Assembly (NCBI RefSeq): GCF_036237315.1
Contig: NZ_CP108356.1
Location: 310,001 to 374,000 of the forward strand
DNA: 64,000 nt
Direction of reading: 5' to 3'
Origin: Streptomyces sp. NBC_01351
Lineage (GTDB): Bacteria; Actinomycetota; Actinomycetes; Streptomycetales; Streptomycetaceae
Notes under the pieces: generated by a model
What the model was told of the DNA's origin: nothing
The model's database searches: none
The model's input: only the letters and a program-made list of their open reading frames with translations
Position numbers and translations under genes: made by a program
Shown here: positions 48,878 to 58,279 of the stretch, piece by piece
Layout of the letters: every line of letters begins with the position of its first letter
How positions within the stretch are numbered: the first letter of the stretch is position 1

Positions 48878-49288
48878 TCAGCTGCCGGCCGAGACGTTGC
48901 CGGAGAGGACCGGGATGTTGCTGAGGAGGTGCGAGAGCGGCTCGTCGCCCTTGGCCTGGGTGGAGTTCTCGGTGCACTGCTGGTTCTGCGGGTTCGACAG
49001 GACGTTGATGTCCTGGACGCCGACGTTGACCGCGGCAAGGATCGACTGCGCGTTGAGCTTGGCGGGCAGGCCGATGCAGGGCTTGTTCAGGGTGCCCTGG
49101 ACCAGGCCGAGCTGCGGGCTCAGGTCGCCGTGGGTCTTCTGGTTGCCGTAGACCTGCTGGGCGTTGTTGCCGTTGACGCTGTTGATGCCGTTGTCGTTGC
49201 CGATGGCCATGGCCGGTGCGGCGACGGCAGCGCCCGCGCCGAGGATGGACGCGGTGGCGGCAGCGGTGGCCATCATCTTCTTGATCAT
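48878..49288 (-). CDS. rdlA: Rodlin (aerial hyphae surface protein)
   Basis: 136 residues. Secreted: signal peptide MIKKMMATAAATASILGAGAAVAAPAMA. The mature protein carries NDNGINSVNGNNAQQVYGNQKTHGDLSPQ in sequence, typical of RdlA/RdlB, plus two Cys (KPCIGLP, NQQCTEN). Rodlins order chaplin fibres into rodlets on aerial hyphae and spores. In S. coelicolor rdlA and rdlB are a divergent pair; only one copy is present here. SD AAGGA precedes the ATG. Confidence 0.9.
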   Translation of the reverse strand: MIKKMMATAAATASILGAGAAVAAPAMAIGNDNGINSVNGNNAQQVYGNQKTHGDLSPQLGLVQGTLNKPCIGLPAKLNAQSILAAVNVGVQDINVLSNPQNQQCTENSTQAKGDEPLSHLLSNIPVLSGNVSAGS

Positions 49289-49388
49289 CGTTGGTCCTTC
49301 TGTTGCACGAGTGCAGGGTGGTGAGCGCCTTGATCAACGGCGCCGATCCCGCCAGGTTCCGCGGCTTCACCCGATCAGCGGCCGATGG

Positions 49389-50531
49389 TCACGCCCTGCC
49401 TGCCGCGTACGTCCAGAACTCGCGCATGAGCCGGGGCGGCGTCGCGCCGGTGAGTTCGCGTTGGGTGAGGAGCACCATGACGGTGCCCGTGGTCGGGACC
49501 ACGTGGGCGGCGGTGCCGGTGCCGCCGATCCAGCCGTAGCGTCCCGGCGAGTTCCAGGGGGCGCGGCGGGTCACGTCGACCGAGCCGCCGAATCCCCAGC
49601 CCTGGCCCTCCAGGAACAGCTCGCCCGCCTCGCGTTGGGCGGCGGTGAGGTGATCGGTGGTCATCTGGCGTACCGAGTCCGGCGAGAGGAGGCGGCGGCC
49701 TTCGTACGTGCCCCCGGCGAGCAGCATCCGGCCGAAGGCGTGGAGGTCGTCGGCGGTGGATACCAGTCCGCCCGCGCCGGAAGGGAACGCGGGGAGGGCG
49801 CTCCACTCCCCGTCGGGGGCGTCGACCAGGTCCAGTGCCTCGCCCCGGTAGCAGCTGGTGAACCGGTGGAGTTGCCCCGGCGGGACGGCGAAGGCCGTGT
49901 CCCGCATGCCGAGCGGCGCGAAGACGCGTGCGGCCAGGAACTCCGGGAGCGGCGCTCCGGCGGCGCGGGCGATGAGCACGCCGAGGATGTCGGAGCTCGT
50001 GTTGTACAGCCAGGCCCGTCCCGGCTGGTGGAGCAGCGGGATGCGGGCCAGGGTCGCCATCCACTCATCGGGCGCCGCGGTCTGCCCGGGCTGCGGCAGC
50101 CCCTGCTTCAGCTCGGTGAACAGCGGCGCCACGGCCGGCAGCGAGAAGTCGGCCGGGAAGCCGTACCCGGCACGGAATGTGAGGAGGTCGGCGACGGTGA
50201 TCGGGCCCTCGGCGGGGACGACGTCGTGGAGCGGTGAGGAAGGCGTACGGACGACCACGGGCGCCGCGAGCTCCGGGAGCCAGCGGGTCACGGGCGCGTC
50301 GAGGGCGAGCACGCCGTCCTCGATCAGCATCATCGCGGCCGCGGCGGTCACCGGCTTGGTCAGGGAGGCGATCCGGAACAGGGAGTCCCGTGCCATGGGG
50401 GCGGTGCCTGCCGTGTCGAGGGAGCCGACGGCCGCCACTTCGACGTCTTCCCCACGGCCCACCAGGGCCACGGCGCCGGGCATCGGTCCGGCCTCGACGT
50501 GCGATTCCAGAAGTCTGCGCAGGTCGCTCAT
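49389..50531 (-). CDS. Serine hydrolase (beta-lactamase class C-type, cytoplasmic esterase-like)
   Basis: 380 residues without a signal peptide. SxxK is SLTKPVTA, YxN is YNTSSDILG, and the third motif region is RYGWIGGTGT (in place of HxG/KTG), which is typical of EstB-like esterases. The N-terminal MSDLRRLLESHVEAGPMPGAVALVGRG is the family start. It likely hydrolyses small esters or amides rather than penicillins. GAGGAAGAAG is about 7 nt before ATG 50531. Confidence 0.82.
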   Translation of the reverse strand: MSDLRRLLESHVEAGPMPGAVALVGRGEDVEVAAVGSLDTAGTAPMARDSLFRIASLTKPVTAAAAMMLIEDGVLALDAPVTRWLPELAAPVVVRTPSSPLHDVVPAEGPITVADLLTFRAGYGFPADFSLPAVAPLFTELKQGLPQPGQTAAPDEWMATLARIPLLHQPGRAWLYNTSSDILGVLIARAAGAPLPEFLAARVFAPLGMRDTAFAVPPGQLHRFTSCYRGEALDLVDAPDGEWSALPAFPSGAGGLVSTADDLHAFGRMLLAGGTYEGRRLLSPDSVRQMTTDHLTAAQREAGELFLEGQGWGFGGSVDVTRRAPWNSPGRYGWIGGTGTAAHVVPTTGTVMVLLTQRELTGATPPRLMREFWTYAAGRA

Positions 50532-50632
50532 GGGCCACTTCTTCCTCTCGTCCGCGCCGTGCGCGGGTCGGGTGCTCGAGAGGAAGACTGCCGTCGGCCC
50601 GCGAGTTCATCGGTCCGACACGGCTGCGGGCG

Positions 50633-50821
50633 TTACGCGGCCGGTACGACCGAGGCCCGTATCGCGGCGGCCCACTCCTGCAGCAGAGAGGCGTGTCGGA
50701 CGCGCTCCGCGTCGGACAGGCGGCCGTCGGCGCGGGCGAAGAGGCCTCGGATGTCGGCGTTGATCTCGGCGAGGGGACGCTCGGGGGCGGGATGGGTTTC
50801 GGTGTCAGGGGTCGGTCTCAC
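50633..50821 (-). CDS. Small hypothetical protein
   Basis: 62 residues from GTG 50821; TTG 50851 is an in-frame alternative. The sequence is helical: PLAEINADIRGLFARADGRLSDAERVRHASLLQEWAAAIRA. TACTCT lies 7 nt before the GTG, fitting a leaderless message. Divergent from the following GNAT gene. No known family. Confidence 0.5.
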   Translation of the reverse strand: MRPTPDTETHPAPERPLAEINADIRGLFARADGRLSDAERVRHASLLQEWAAAIRASVVPAA

Positions 50822-50901
50822 GTGATCAAGAGTAGGCGGGGGGTCTGACAACGGTGGACCATGTCCGGCATGCGGACGACTTCCCGGATTAGTCTGATCT
50901 C

Positions 50902-51333
50902 ATGAAGATCATTGACCTTGAGCCCGGCGACCCGCGACTGATCGAGGACCTGCTCCCCGTCCTGCGTGAACTGCGCCCCCATCTCACCGAGAAGCTGTTC
51001 CTCGAAATCCTCGGTGAGGCACAGGGCCAGGGGCTGCGCTTCACCGCCGCGTACGACGAGGGCGGCGTGTGCGTGGGCGCTGCCGGCTGGCGCGTCGTCG
51101 CCAACACCCACCTGGTCCGCAAGCTGTACGTCGACGACCTCGTCACCGCCTCCACCGCCCGTTCGGGCGGCGTGGGCCACGCGCTGCTCGGGCACCTGGA
51201 GGAGCACGCCCGGGCGGCCGGGTGCGCCGCGCTCACGCTCGACTCCGGGACCCAGCGGGCCGACGCGCACCGCTTCTACTTCCGCGAGCGGATGGCCGTG
51301 ACCGCCTTCAGCTTCGAAAAGCCGCTCGGCTGA
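50902..51333 (+). CDS. GNAT-family N-acetyltransferase
   Basis: 143 residues, one GNAT domain: KLFLEILGEAQGQGLRFTAAYDEGG, VRKLYVDDLVTASTARSGGVGHALLGHLEEHARAAGCAAL (acetyl-CoA loop SGGVGHA) and RADAHRFYFRERM. The FYFRERM stretch is usual before the last strand. TAGTCT at 50890-50895, 6 nt before the ATG, indicates a leaderless mRNA. Substrate unknown. Confidence 0.82.
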   Translation: MKIIDLEPGDPRLIEDLLPVLRELRPHLTEKLFLEILGEAQGQGLRFTAAYDEGGVCVGAAGWRVVANTHLVRKLYVDDLVTASTARSGGVGHALLGHLEEHARAAGCAALTLDSGTQRADAHRFYFRERMAVTAFSFEKPLG

Positions 51334-51423
51334 GACGCGGGGCCTGGCGTGCGTGGCCAGGCCAGGCCACTTTCGTCGAATTGGCCTTGCCGGAGCGGTG
51401 ATTGGCCTCGGTACGTTCGCTGC

Positions 51424-52269
51424 ATGCGCATCCACATCGTTGACGCCTTCACCACTCGCCCCTTCGCCGGAAACCCCGCCGGGGTGTGTCTGCTCCCGGC
51501 CGGGCCCTGGCCGCAGGACTCCTGGCTGCGGCGGATCGCCGCCGAGCTGAACCATCCGGAGACGGCCTTCGCGCTGCCGCTCCCGGCCGGGGGCGACGGC
51601 GGGGACGCGGCCGAGTGGGAGATCCGTTGGTTCACCCCGTTGGTCGAAGCCAATCTGTGCGGCCATGCCACATTGGCCACGGCCCACACGCTGCGCCGCG
51701 AGGGGCTGTTGACCGGCGGCTCGGTGCGGTTCCGCAGCCGGTTCAACGGAGTGCTGATCGCGCACGCCGGGGAGGGCGGGGAATTCACGCTGGACTTCCC
51801 CGCCGCCCCCGCGCACGCGGTACCCGTCCCCGAGGGCCTCGCCGACGCGCTGGGGGTGCGGCCCGAGGGCACCTTCCGTACCGGCGCGCTGGGCGATCTG
51901 CTCACCGTGCTGCCCGACGAGGCCGCCGTACGGGCGCTTCGCCCCGACCTCGCGGCGATCGCGGCGCTGACCGTGCGCGAAGGGCTGCGCGGGGTCATCG
52001 TCACTGCGGTCGCGGCGGAGACCGGGCAGGGCCACGACTTCGTCTCCCGCTTCTTCGCGCCCGCCAACGGGATACCCGAGGACCCGGTCACCGGCAGTGC
52101 CCACACCTCGCTGGCGCCCTTCTGGTCGGCGCGGATGGGCGGCCGCACCGAACTCGTCGGCTTCCAGGCCTCGGCACGTACCGGCCTGGTCAGGACCGCG
52201 CTGCGCGGGGACCGCGTGCTGCTCTCCGGGCATGCGGTCACCGTGCTCGAGGCGACCCTGACGGCCTGA
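51424..52269 (+). CDS. PhzF-family isomerase/epimerase-like protein
   Basis: 281 residues. The family pattern is clear: VDAFTTRPFAGNPAGVCLLP at the N-terminus, AAELNHPETAFAL with the conserved Glu (NHPET), RWFTPLVEANLCGHATLATAH, and EDPVTGSAHTSLAPFW. PhzF converts trans-2,3-dihydro-3-hydroxyanthranilate in phenazine synthesis, but most chromosomal members like this one are not linked to phenazine genes and have unknown substrates. ATG 51424; TACGTT 6 nt upstream suggests leaderless translation. Confidence 0.85.
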   Translation: MRIHIVDAFTTRPFAGNPAGVCLLPAGPWPQDSWLRRIAAELNHPETAFALPLPAGGDGGDAAEWEIRWFTPLVEANLCGHATLATAHTLRREGLLTGGSVRFRSRFNGVLIAHAGEGGEFTLDFPAAPAHAVPVPEGLADALGVRPEGTFRTGALGDLLTVLPDEAAVRALRPDLAAIAALTVREGLRGVIVTAVAAETGQGHDFVSRFFAPANGIPEDPVTGSAHTSLAPFWSARMGGRTELVGFQASARTGLVRTALRGDRVLLSGHAVTVLEATLTA

Positions 52270-52408
52270 GAGCCCGAGGCCTCTCGCGGCCGGGGCAAGG
52301 CCGGGCGCCGTGACCGAAACGTCGCCCGTCCGAGGCCCGCTCGGCCTCGTGGGTGCCGGGCCCGCTTGCTAGGTTCCTGGCGATACCGAGCTCGGGGAGA
52401 GCGATCGC

Positions 52409-53137
52409 ATGCCCACATCCGGAGGAGCCGTCCGGGCCCTGTCCGCCACGGCCGTGGCCGCAGCCCTGCTCACGGGGGCCATCGGGTGCGCGGACAAGGG
52501 CGGCAAGCCGGCGGCTTCGGCCGTGGGCTCCGTGTCGGCGTCGGGTTCGCTGTCGGCTTCGGGTTCGGTGTCGGGTTCGGTGTCTGCCTCCGCCTCGGCC
52601 TCCGCTACGGCGGCCGCTTCGCCGTCGCCGTCGGCGGTCGGCTCCGTGTCGGCCTCGCCTTCGCGTACGCCGGCGCCGCGCCCGCCGTCACCGACCCGGC
52701 TGACCGTGTCCGTCGACACCCGGGGCGGGCGGCTCGCCCTCGTGCGCGGCGGGGCCGCACAGGAGTTCACCGTCACCCTGAGGAACGGGAACTCCGCCGA
52801 GTACCGGCACGTGCTGGTCGCGTTCCAGATGGAGCTCCTCGTGGGTGAACCCGGGGACCAGCCTGGCAGCGGACCGGGATTCCTGTTGGAGCGGTTCCAC
52901 GCCGCCTCGGGCTCCTGGCGCCCGGCCGACCTGCGGATCGCCAACGACGCCAAGCCGCTGTCCCTCTTCACGGGCGGTACGTCGCTCGCTCGCGATGCCG
53001 TCCGTACCGAGCGTTACCGGATGCGCGCGACCGCCGGCGGGCCGACGGGCAGCACCCCGGTGGTCGTGTCCTTCATCGACACGGACACCGACCGGGCGGT
53101 CGCGGCGCACGTCGTCCTCGGACACAGCACGCGCTGA
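52409..53137 (+). CDS. Lipoprotein-like exported protein with Ser/Ala repeat linker
   Basis: 242 residues. The signal peptide ends with GAIGC (Cys27), a slightly atypical lipobox. Residues ~35-95 are a Ser/Ala/Val/Gly repeat (variants of GSVSAS) encoded by a repetitive tract. The C-terminal ~140 residues form a beta-rich domain (AQEFTVTLRNGNSAEYRHVLVAFQM and PVVVSFIDTDTDRAVAAHVVL). Function unknown; probably surface-exposed and anchored to the membrane. The next gene follows a hairpin. Confidence 0.72.
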   Translation: MPTSGGAVRALSATAVAAALLTGAIGCADKGGKPAASAVGSVSASGSLSASGSVSGSVSASASASATAAASPSPSAVGSVSASPSRTPAPRPPSPTRLTVSVDTRGGRLALVRGGAAQEFTVTLRNGNSAEYRHVLVAFQMELLVGEPGDQPGSGPGFLLERFHAASGSWRPADLRIANDAKPLSLFTGGTSLARDAVRTERYRMRATAGGPTGSTPVVVSFIDTDTDRAVAAHVVLGHSTR

Positions 53138-53238
53138 GGGTGCCGGCCGGTTTCGTGGTGCGCCACGGCGCCGAATATGACCGAACGGTCACAGGATCGG
53201 ACGCGGGGAACGGGCGCGGCACCGCGGACATCTTGGGA

Positions 53239-53269
53239 TGCGGCGAGGGCCCGTCGGGTCCTCGCCGCA
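53239..53269 (+). terminator. Hairpin between lipoprotein and carboxypeptidase genes
   Basis: 10-bp perfect arms (53239-53248 and 53260-53269) with an 11-nt loop. If it is a terminator or leader structure, the carboxypeptidase cannot start at 53238, which supports ATG 53355. Confidence 0.5.
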
Positions 53270-53354
53270 CGGTATCGGCAACGACCGGATCGCCACCGGG
53301 CACCGCGTGGGCGGTGGGGCGGCGACCGGGTACGAGCGGCAAGGCGGGGCTGGG

Positions 53355-56300
53355 ATGAAGGCAGTAACGGCGGCGGGCGGTTCCTCGGACGACCGGAAGA
53401 CGGAGGAGCCCACCGCGGCCCAGGCCGCCGAACCCGGGGCCCGTCCCGAGTCGGAACCCAGGGCCGAGTCCCCCCGGCCCGAGTCGGCACCCGGAGCCGG
53501 GACCGGGGTTGCCCAGACGGAGGCCGACTCCGAGTCCGGAGCCCGGACCGGCCCGGAGCCCGACGACCGGGCGCAATCCGAAGCCGAAGCCGAAGCCGAG
53601 CCCGAAGGCCCGACGGAGGTCGAATCCAGCGCCGGGGCCGGAGCCCGTTCCGAGGGCGGGACCGATGGCATCGCCGCACCCCACTCCGAGCTTGCCCGGA
53701 CCGAGACCGGCACCGAGTTCGGAACCCAGAGCAGCACGGAGCTCGAAGAAGCGGCCGAAGCCGAAGGCGGGGACGAGACCTGGGCGGAGCCCGGGCACGG
53801 GTCCGGGACGGAGCCCGAAGCCAGGGCTGGGGCTCGGGCCGAGCCCGGAGGCAGCGCCGAGCCCCTGGCCGGGGCTGGGGCCGAGGCTGGAATCCCGGAC
53901 GAGCCCGGGACCGAGGACGGAGCCCGAACGGGGGTCGGGACAGAGGCTGAAGGTGAGGCCGGGGCCGGGGCCGCGCTCAGCGCCGGGACCGGGACCGGGA
54001 CCGGAGTCGCGCTCAGCACCGGCCCCGGCACTGAGAACGGGGACGGGGACGGGACCACAGACGGAGGCGGGGCCAGAGGCGAAGCCAGGGCCGGGAGTCC
54101 TGAGGACGTCGGAGACGGGGCTCCCCGTGGAGTTGGGGACGGGATCAGGGGGGACGGCCCCGGCGCGGTTGAGCGAGGCTCAGGGGCCAACGGTGAGCGG
54201 AGCGTGCCCTCTTGGGCCCGTGGGGCGGATACCGATGCCGCGCGCACCAGTGAGTTCGTCGCGCTCAAGGAGCTCGATGTCCAGCAGACCGCCGCGGCAG
54301 GACCTCAGGCCGAGCTGAGGGGCCGGTCTGCCCAGGCGGTTGGGGGGCAGGAGTCAACCCCGACCCTGGGCCAGGGGCCGGACGCAGGCCCGGCCTCGGG
54401 CGCGAAGTCAGGCACAGGAGAACACCCGGACGCAGTCCCGGAGGCACACCCGGATTCAACTCCGGTCGCAGGACCGGGTGCTGCGGCGAGGCCGGGCGCG
54501 ATGCCGGACATGGCTGCGGGGCAGAGCGCACGGCCGGAGGCTGCGCCGGGGTCGGGTGCCGGGAAAGGCACCGCGGCGGGGCCGGACGCCGGGCCGGACG
54601 CAGCGGAGGGGCAGGGCACACGGCCGGACCGGCCGGACGGGCCCGTCGCACGGCCAAGCCTGACAGCGGGGCCGGGTGCTGCGCCGGACCTGGCGACGGA
54701 GCGAGGCCCCCAGCCGGGCGCTGCGGCGGGGCCGGGTGCCGGGCCGGACCTGGCGGCCGGGCCAGGCGCGTGGCCGAACGTGGCGGCGGGGCACGGCACA
54801 CAGCCGGGCGCAGCGGCGGGGCCGGACGCCTGGCCGGACGTAGCGGCGGGGTCAGGTGCCTGGCCAGACGTAGCGGCGGAGCAGGGCGCACGGCCGGGCG
54901 CTGCGGCGGGGGCAGGTGCCGGGCCAGGCGTTGCTGCAGGGCCCTACGCGCGGCCAGGCCTGGCGGCGGGGTCGGGCGCCGCGCCGGACCTGGCTGCGGG
55001 GCACGGCGGACAGCCGGGTGGGGCCGCTGGGGGAAGCGGGGGTGGGGTGGGTGGCCCCGCTTTGGGGTTGTTGGCCGAGCTCACCAATACCGCTCCCCCG
55101 CCCGAGACGCCTCGGCGGACCGTCGTGCGGCGCGTCAAGGTGTGGACGCCGATCCTCCTGCTCCTCGGCGGCGCCTTCGTCGGGGCGCAGCTGCTGCGGC
55201 CGCTGCCCGAGCCGAAGTTCGTCGCGGCCGAGCCCGTGCACGCCCTCGACGGGCAGTTCTCCATCCCCTGGCCCGCCCAGGGGCAGGGGGCCGTCCGCGT
55301 CCCGGGATCCGGGGACATCGGCACCTTCGGCGAGCAGAAGCCCGTCCCGACGGCCAGTGTCGCCAAGGTGATGACCGCCTACGTGATCCTCAAGGGCCAC
55401 CCGCTGCGCGGCAAGGCTGACGCGGGGCCCTCCATCGAGGTCGACGCGAAGGCAGTGGCGGACGGCACCGCCGAGAGCGAGTCCCGGATCGAGGGGCTCA
55501 CCGCCGGTACGAAGTTCAGCCAGCAGGACATGCTCAAGATGCTCATGATCCCCTCGGGCAACAACGTGGCCCGGCTGCTCGCCCGGTGGGACGCCGGCAC
55601 CAACGACGAGACGGCGTTCGTCGCGAAGATGAACGCCGCCGCCGCGGAACTCGGCATGAAGGACACCGTGTACACCGACCCCAGCGGTCTGGACGCGGCC
55701 ACCGTCAGCACCGCCGTCGATCAGCTCAAGCTCGCCGAGGCCGTCATGAAGGACGAGGCGTTCCGCGCGGTCGTCGCGATGCCCAACGCCACCGTCAAGG
55801 GCTTGCCCAAACCGATCTACAACAACAACGACAGCCTGCTCACGGCGGCCGGCCTGAGCATCAGGGGCATCAAGACCGGTTCGAGCACGCCGGCCGGCGG
55901 GACGCTGATGTGGGCGGCGTACAAGTCCGTCGGCGACGAGACCCCCCTGGTGCTCGGCACGATGATGGACCAGCACGCGGACGGCCCGGACCCGGACGGC
56001 CGGGACAGCCTGGTGCTGGTGAAGGAGAACAGCAGGAAGGTGATCGAGGCCGTGCGGGCTGCGCTGGCCGCTTCCCCGGCCGTCCGCAAGGGGCAGACGG
56101 TCGGGTACCTGGACGACGGGCTCGGCGGCCGTACCCCGCTCGTGGCCACCAAGGACCTGAACGTGATCGGCGTACCCGGGCAGCGGATGCGGCTCTCCCT
56201 CGGGGCCGGCGCCGGGGCCGTCCCGCATGCCGCGACGGACGGGGCCGAGGTCGGCGTGCTCACGGTGGGCGACGGGGACGGGGCCAAGAGCGTGCCGGTG

Positions 56301-56360
56301 GCGGTGCGGGGCGACCTGGCCGAGCCGTCGTTCGGGACCAGGCTCACCCGCCTGCGGTAG
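53355..56360 (+). CDS. D-alanyl-D-alanine carboxypeptidase (S11) with ~590-residue disordered N-terminus
   Basis: 1001 residues. Residues 1-~590 are cytoplasmic and disordered: first an acidic Glu/Pro/Gly/Ala tract, then from about 430 on short repeats of the type AAGPGAxPDLAAG. One membrane helix follows (596-614, WTPILLLLGGAFVGAQLL). The extracytoplasmic S11 domain has SVAKV (Ser668, Lys671), SGN (Ser734, Asn736) and KTGSS (Lys840). It trims the terminal D-Ala of peptidoglycan stem peptides. The shape resembles other Streptomyces S11 proteins with a long N-terminus. No frameshift seen across the repeats. Confidence 0.82.
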   Translation: MKAVTAAGGSSDDRKTEEPTAAQAAEPGARPESEPRAESPRPESAPGAGTGVAQTEADSESGARTGPEPDDRAQSEAEAEAEPEGPTEVESSAGAGARSEGGTDGIAAPHSELARTETGTEFGTQSSTELEEAAEAEGGDETWAEPGHGSGTEPEARAGARAEPGGSAEPLAGAGAEAGIPDEPGTEDGARTGVGTEAEGEAGAGAALSAGTGTGTGVALSTGPGTENGDGDGTTDGGGARGEARAGSPEDVGDGAPRGVGDGIRGDGPGAVERGSGANGERSVPSWARGADTDAARTSEFVALKELDVQQTAAAGPQAELRGRSAQAVGGQESTPTLGQGPDAGPASGAKSGTGEHPDAVPEAHPDSTPVAGPGAAARPGAMPDMAAGQSARPEAAPGSGAGKGTAAGPDAGPDAAEGQGTRPDRPDGPVARPSLTAGPGAAPDLATERGPQPGAAAGPGAGPDLAAGPGAWPNVAAGHGTQPGAAAGPDAWPDVAAGSGAWPDVAAEQGARPGAAAGAGAGPGVAAGPYARPGLAAGSGAAPDLAAGHGGQPGGAAGGSGGGVGGPALGLLAELTNTAPPPETPRRTVVRRVKVWTPILLLLGGAFVGAQLLRPLPEPKFVAAEPVHALDGQFSIPWPAQGQGAVRVPGSGDIGTFGEQKPVPTASVAKVMTAYVILKGHPLRGKADAGPSIEVDAKAVADGTAESESRIEGLTAGTKFSQQDMLKMLMIPSGNNVARLLARWDAGTNDETAFVAKMNAAAAELGMKDTVYTDPSGLDAATVSTAVDQLKLAEAVMKDEAFRAVVAMPNATVKGLPKPIYNNNDSLLTAAGLSIRGIKTGSSTPAGGTLMWAAYKSVGDETPLVLGTMMDQHADGPDPDGRDSLVLVKENSRKVIEAVRAALAASPAVRKGQTVGYLDDGLGGRTPLVATKDLNVIGVPGQRMRLSLGAGAGAVPHAATDGAEVGVLTVGDGDGAKSVPVAVRGDLAEPSFGTRLTRLR

Positions 56361-56385
56361 CGCGGGGCGGGTGAGCGCGCGGCCC

Positions 56386-58182
56386 TCAGTCCTTGCGGGC
56401 CGCGCCGCGCCAGACCGTGATGTCGAGGGTCACGTACTTGCTCGGGTCGTTCTTCGCCGAACTGCCCTTGTAGACGACCAGGGCAATGGTCCCCTCCTCG
56501 GTCTTCACGCACATCGCGCCGCCCTTGGAGAGCGCCTCCACGGGGATCTTGCTCGCGAAGCGGGTCTCCTGACGGCAGGCCTGGAGCGAGCCCTCGGTCC
56601 CGCTGTCCAGGCGGGCGAGTTTGGCTGTGCTGACGCCGAAGCTGCAGTCCTGGAAGGCGCAGTAGTAGTAGAAGTCGTCCTTGGTGCTGTCGTGCGGCTC
56701 CAGCACGTCATCGGCGAACTTCAGATGGTAGTTGCTGGTCAGCTTGAAGTCCTTGGACACGATGGGCTGCGGGTCGGGACGCGGTTGTCCGCCGGCCGTG
56801 GCCGAGCCCGTGGGCGAGGCTCCGCCCAGGCTGTCGCGGGACGTCGTGCTGTCTCCGATGGCGTTGAGAATGGCGCCGCAGCCGGCCAGGAGGAGGAAGA
56901 GGCCGCCGAAGACGGAGACCAGGATGATCGCGGTCCGGTTGCGTGGCTTCGGGGGCTGCGGCATCTGCATCTGGATGACGGGCATCTGGACGGGCGCTGC
57001 CGCGGGCCGCGGCGCGTACGTGGCCTGCGGCGGCCCGAAGGCTCCGGGCGGGCCGTAGCCGTGCGGGCCGGGCGGGGTCCCCGGCCGGCCGGGAGGGCTG
57101 GTGGGGTGGACGGTGGGGTGGGCCCCGGACGACGGGTACCCGTTCGCTGCCGTGGGGACCGTCGGCTGCTGCGGGGCGTGGGTGGGGGCGGGAGGGGGCA
57201 CGGCCTGCGCGGTGTTCGCCGCGGCGGGGGGTGTCGTCGGCGCGGTCGGGACCGAGGTCGTCGGGACCGGGGCCGGGACCTCCTGGCGGTTCGAGATGCC
57301 CGCCGCGACCCCTCCGGGCAGCCAGTCCTCCGGCCGCCGCAGCTGGGTCTGGTCGGCGGCGGTCCGGCACAGGTCGAGGATCTCGGTGAGCGAGGCCCGC
57401 CCGGCCGGATCCTTTACGAGGCAGCGTGTGATCAGCGGCCGCAGTTCGGCGGGGATCCCGGAGAGGTCCGGCTCCTCGTGCACGATCCGGTACAGCACGC
57501 CGTGCGAGGGCCCGTCGCCGTACGCGGGCGCGCCGAGCGCGGCGTACGCGGCCACCTGGCCGAGGGCGAAGATGTCGGTGGCCCCGCTGATCGCACGGCC
57601 GGCGGCCTGTTCGGGGGCCATGAAGGCGGGGGTGCCGACGGCGACTCCGCTGGCGGTGAGCGAGGTGGCGTCGGCGGCCCGGGCGATGCCGAAGTCGATG
57701 ACCCGGGGGCCGTCGGCGGCGAGCAGTACGTTGGAGGGCTTGAGATCCCTGTGGACGATGCCCGCGCCGTGGATGACCTGGAGGGCCTCGGCGATGCCGG
57801 CGACGAGCATCAGGATGGTCCCGGCCGGGAGCGGGCCGTGCTCGGCGACCGCCGCGGAGAGGGTGGGCCCCGGTACGTAGGCGGTGGCGAGCCAGGGGTT
57901 GGGGCCGTCGGTGTCGCTGTCCATGACCGGGGCGGTGTAGAGGCCCTGGACCCGCTGCGCGGACTGCACTTCCTGGCGGAACCGCCGCCGGAACTCGGGG
58001 TCTTCGGCGAACTCGGGCCGGATCACCTTGATGGCGACCGGCCTGCCTCCCGGCGTGTGCGACAGGTAGACCTTCCCCATGCCGCCGGAGCCGAGCCTGG
58101 CGGCGATCCGGTAGCCCGCCACCATCGGCGGATCATCGCCCTCCAATGGCTGGAAGACTCCGCCCGCCACGTCCCCGTTCAT
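56386..58182 (-). CDS. Transmembrane Ser/Thr protein kinase (PknB type)
   Basis: 598 residues. Kinase domain 20-275: Gly loop GSGGMGKV, Lys52 (VAIKVI), HRDLKPSN (Asp146), DFG (Asp163). Then a Pro-rich linker (about 300-412), a membrane helix (417-437) and an outside domain of about 155 residues with Cys residues (YYYCAFQDCSFG, QACRQE, AMCVK). There are no PASTA repeats, so its ligand is probably not muropeptide. It should phosphorylate cytoplasmic targets in response to an external signal. ATG 58182 is set by AGGGGA just upstream. Confidence 0.9.
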   Translation of the reverse strand: MNGDVAGGVFQPLEGDDPPMVAGYRIAARLGSGGMGKVYLSHTPGGRPVAIKVIRPEFAEDPEFRRRFRQEVQSAQRVQGLYTAPVMDSDTDGPNPWLATAYVPGPTLSAAVAEHGPLPAGTILMLVAGIAEALQVIHGAGIVHRDLKPSNVLLAADGPRVIDFGIARAADATSLTASGVAVGTPAFMAPEQAAGRAISGATDIFALGQVAAYAALGAPAYGDGPSHGVLYRIVHEEPDLSGIPAELRPLITRCLVKDPAGRASLTEILDLCRTAADQTQLRRPEDWLPGGVAAGISNRQEVPAPVPTTSVPTAPTTPPAAANTAQAVPPPAPTHAPQQPTVPTAANGYPSSGAHPTVHPTSPPGRPGTPPGPHGYGPPGAFGPPQATYAPRPAAAPVQMPVIQMQMPQPPKPRNRTAIILVSVFGGLFLLLAGCGAILNAIGDSTTSRDSLGGASPTGSATAGGQPRPDPQPIVSKDFKLTSNYHLKFADDVLEPHDSTKDDFYYYCAFQDCSFGVSTAKLARLDSGTEGSLQACRQETRFASKIPVEALSKGGAMCVKTEEGTIALVVYKGSSAKNDPSKYVTLDITVWRGAARKD

Positions 58183-58237
58183 CAATTCCCCTTGCTTTTC
58201 GTGATGTTGAGTCAACCCTAGACGTACGTGTGCGGCC

Positions 58238-58266
58238 GGGGCCGTACGGGAGTGCCGTACGGCCCC
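58238..58266 (-). terminator. 12-bp hairpin after the VWA/lipoprotein operon
   Basis: Arms 58238-58249 and 58255-58266 are perfectly complementary with a 5-nt loop (gagtg), just beyond the stop of the lipoprotein gene at 58280. Confidence 0.65.
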
Positions 58267-58279
58267 AACCGCTGCCGGG

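Noticed and set aside
52540..52680. Repetitive tract as a CRISPR or minisatellite
   Set aside because: It encodes the Ser/Ala/Val linker of the lipoprotein; units are short and irregular without spacers.
54460..55060. Repeat tract as a CRISPR array or an independent gene
   Set aside because: In-frame coding repeats of the carboxypeptidase N-terminus; no constant repeat/unique spacer pattern.
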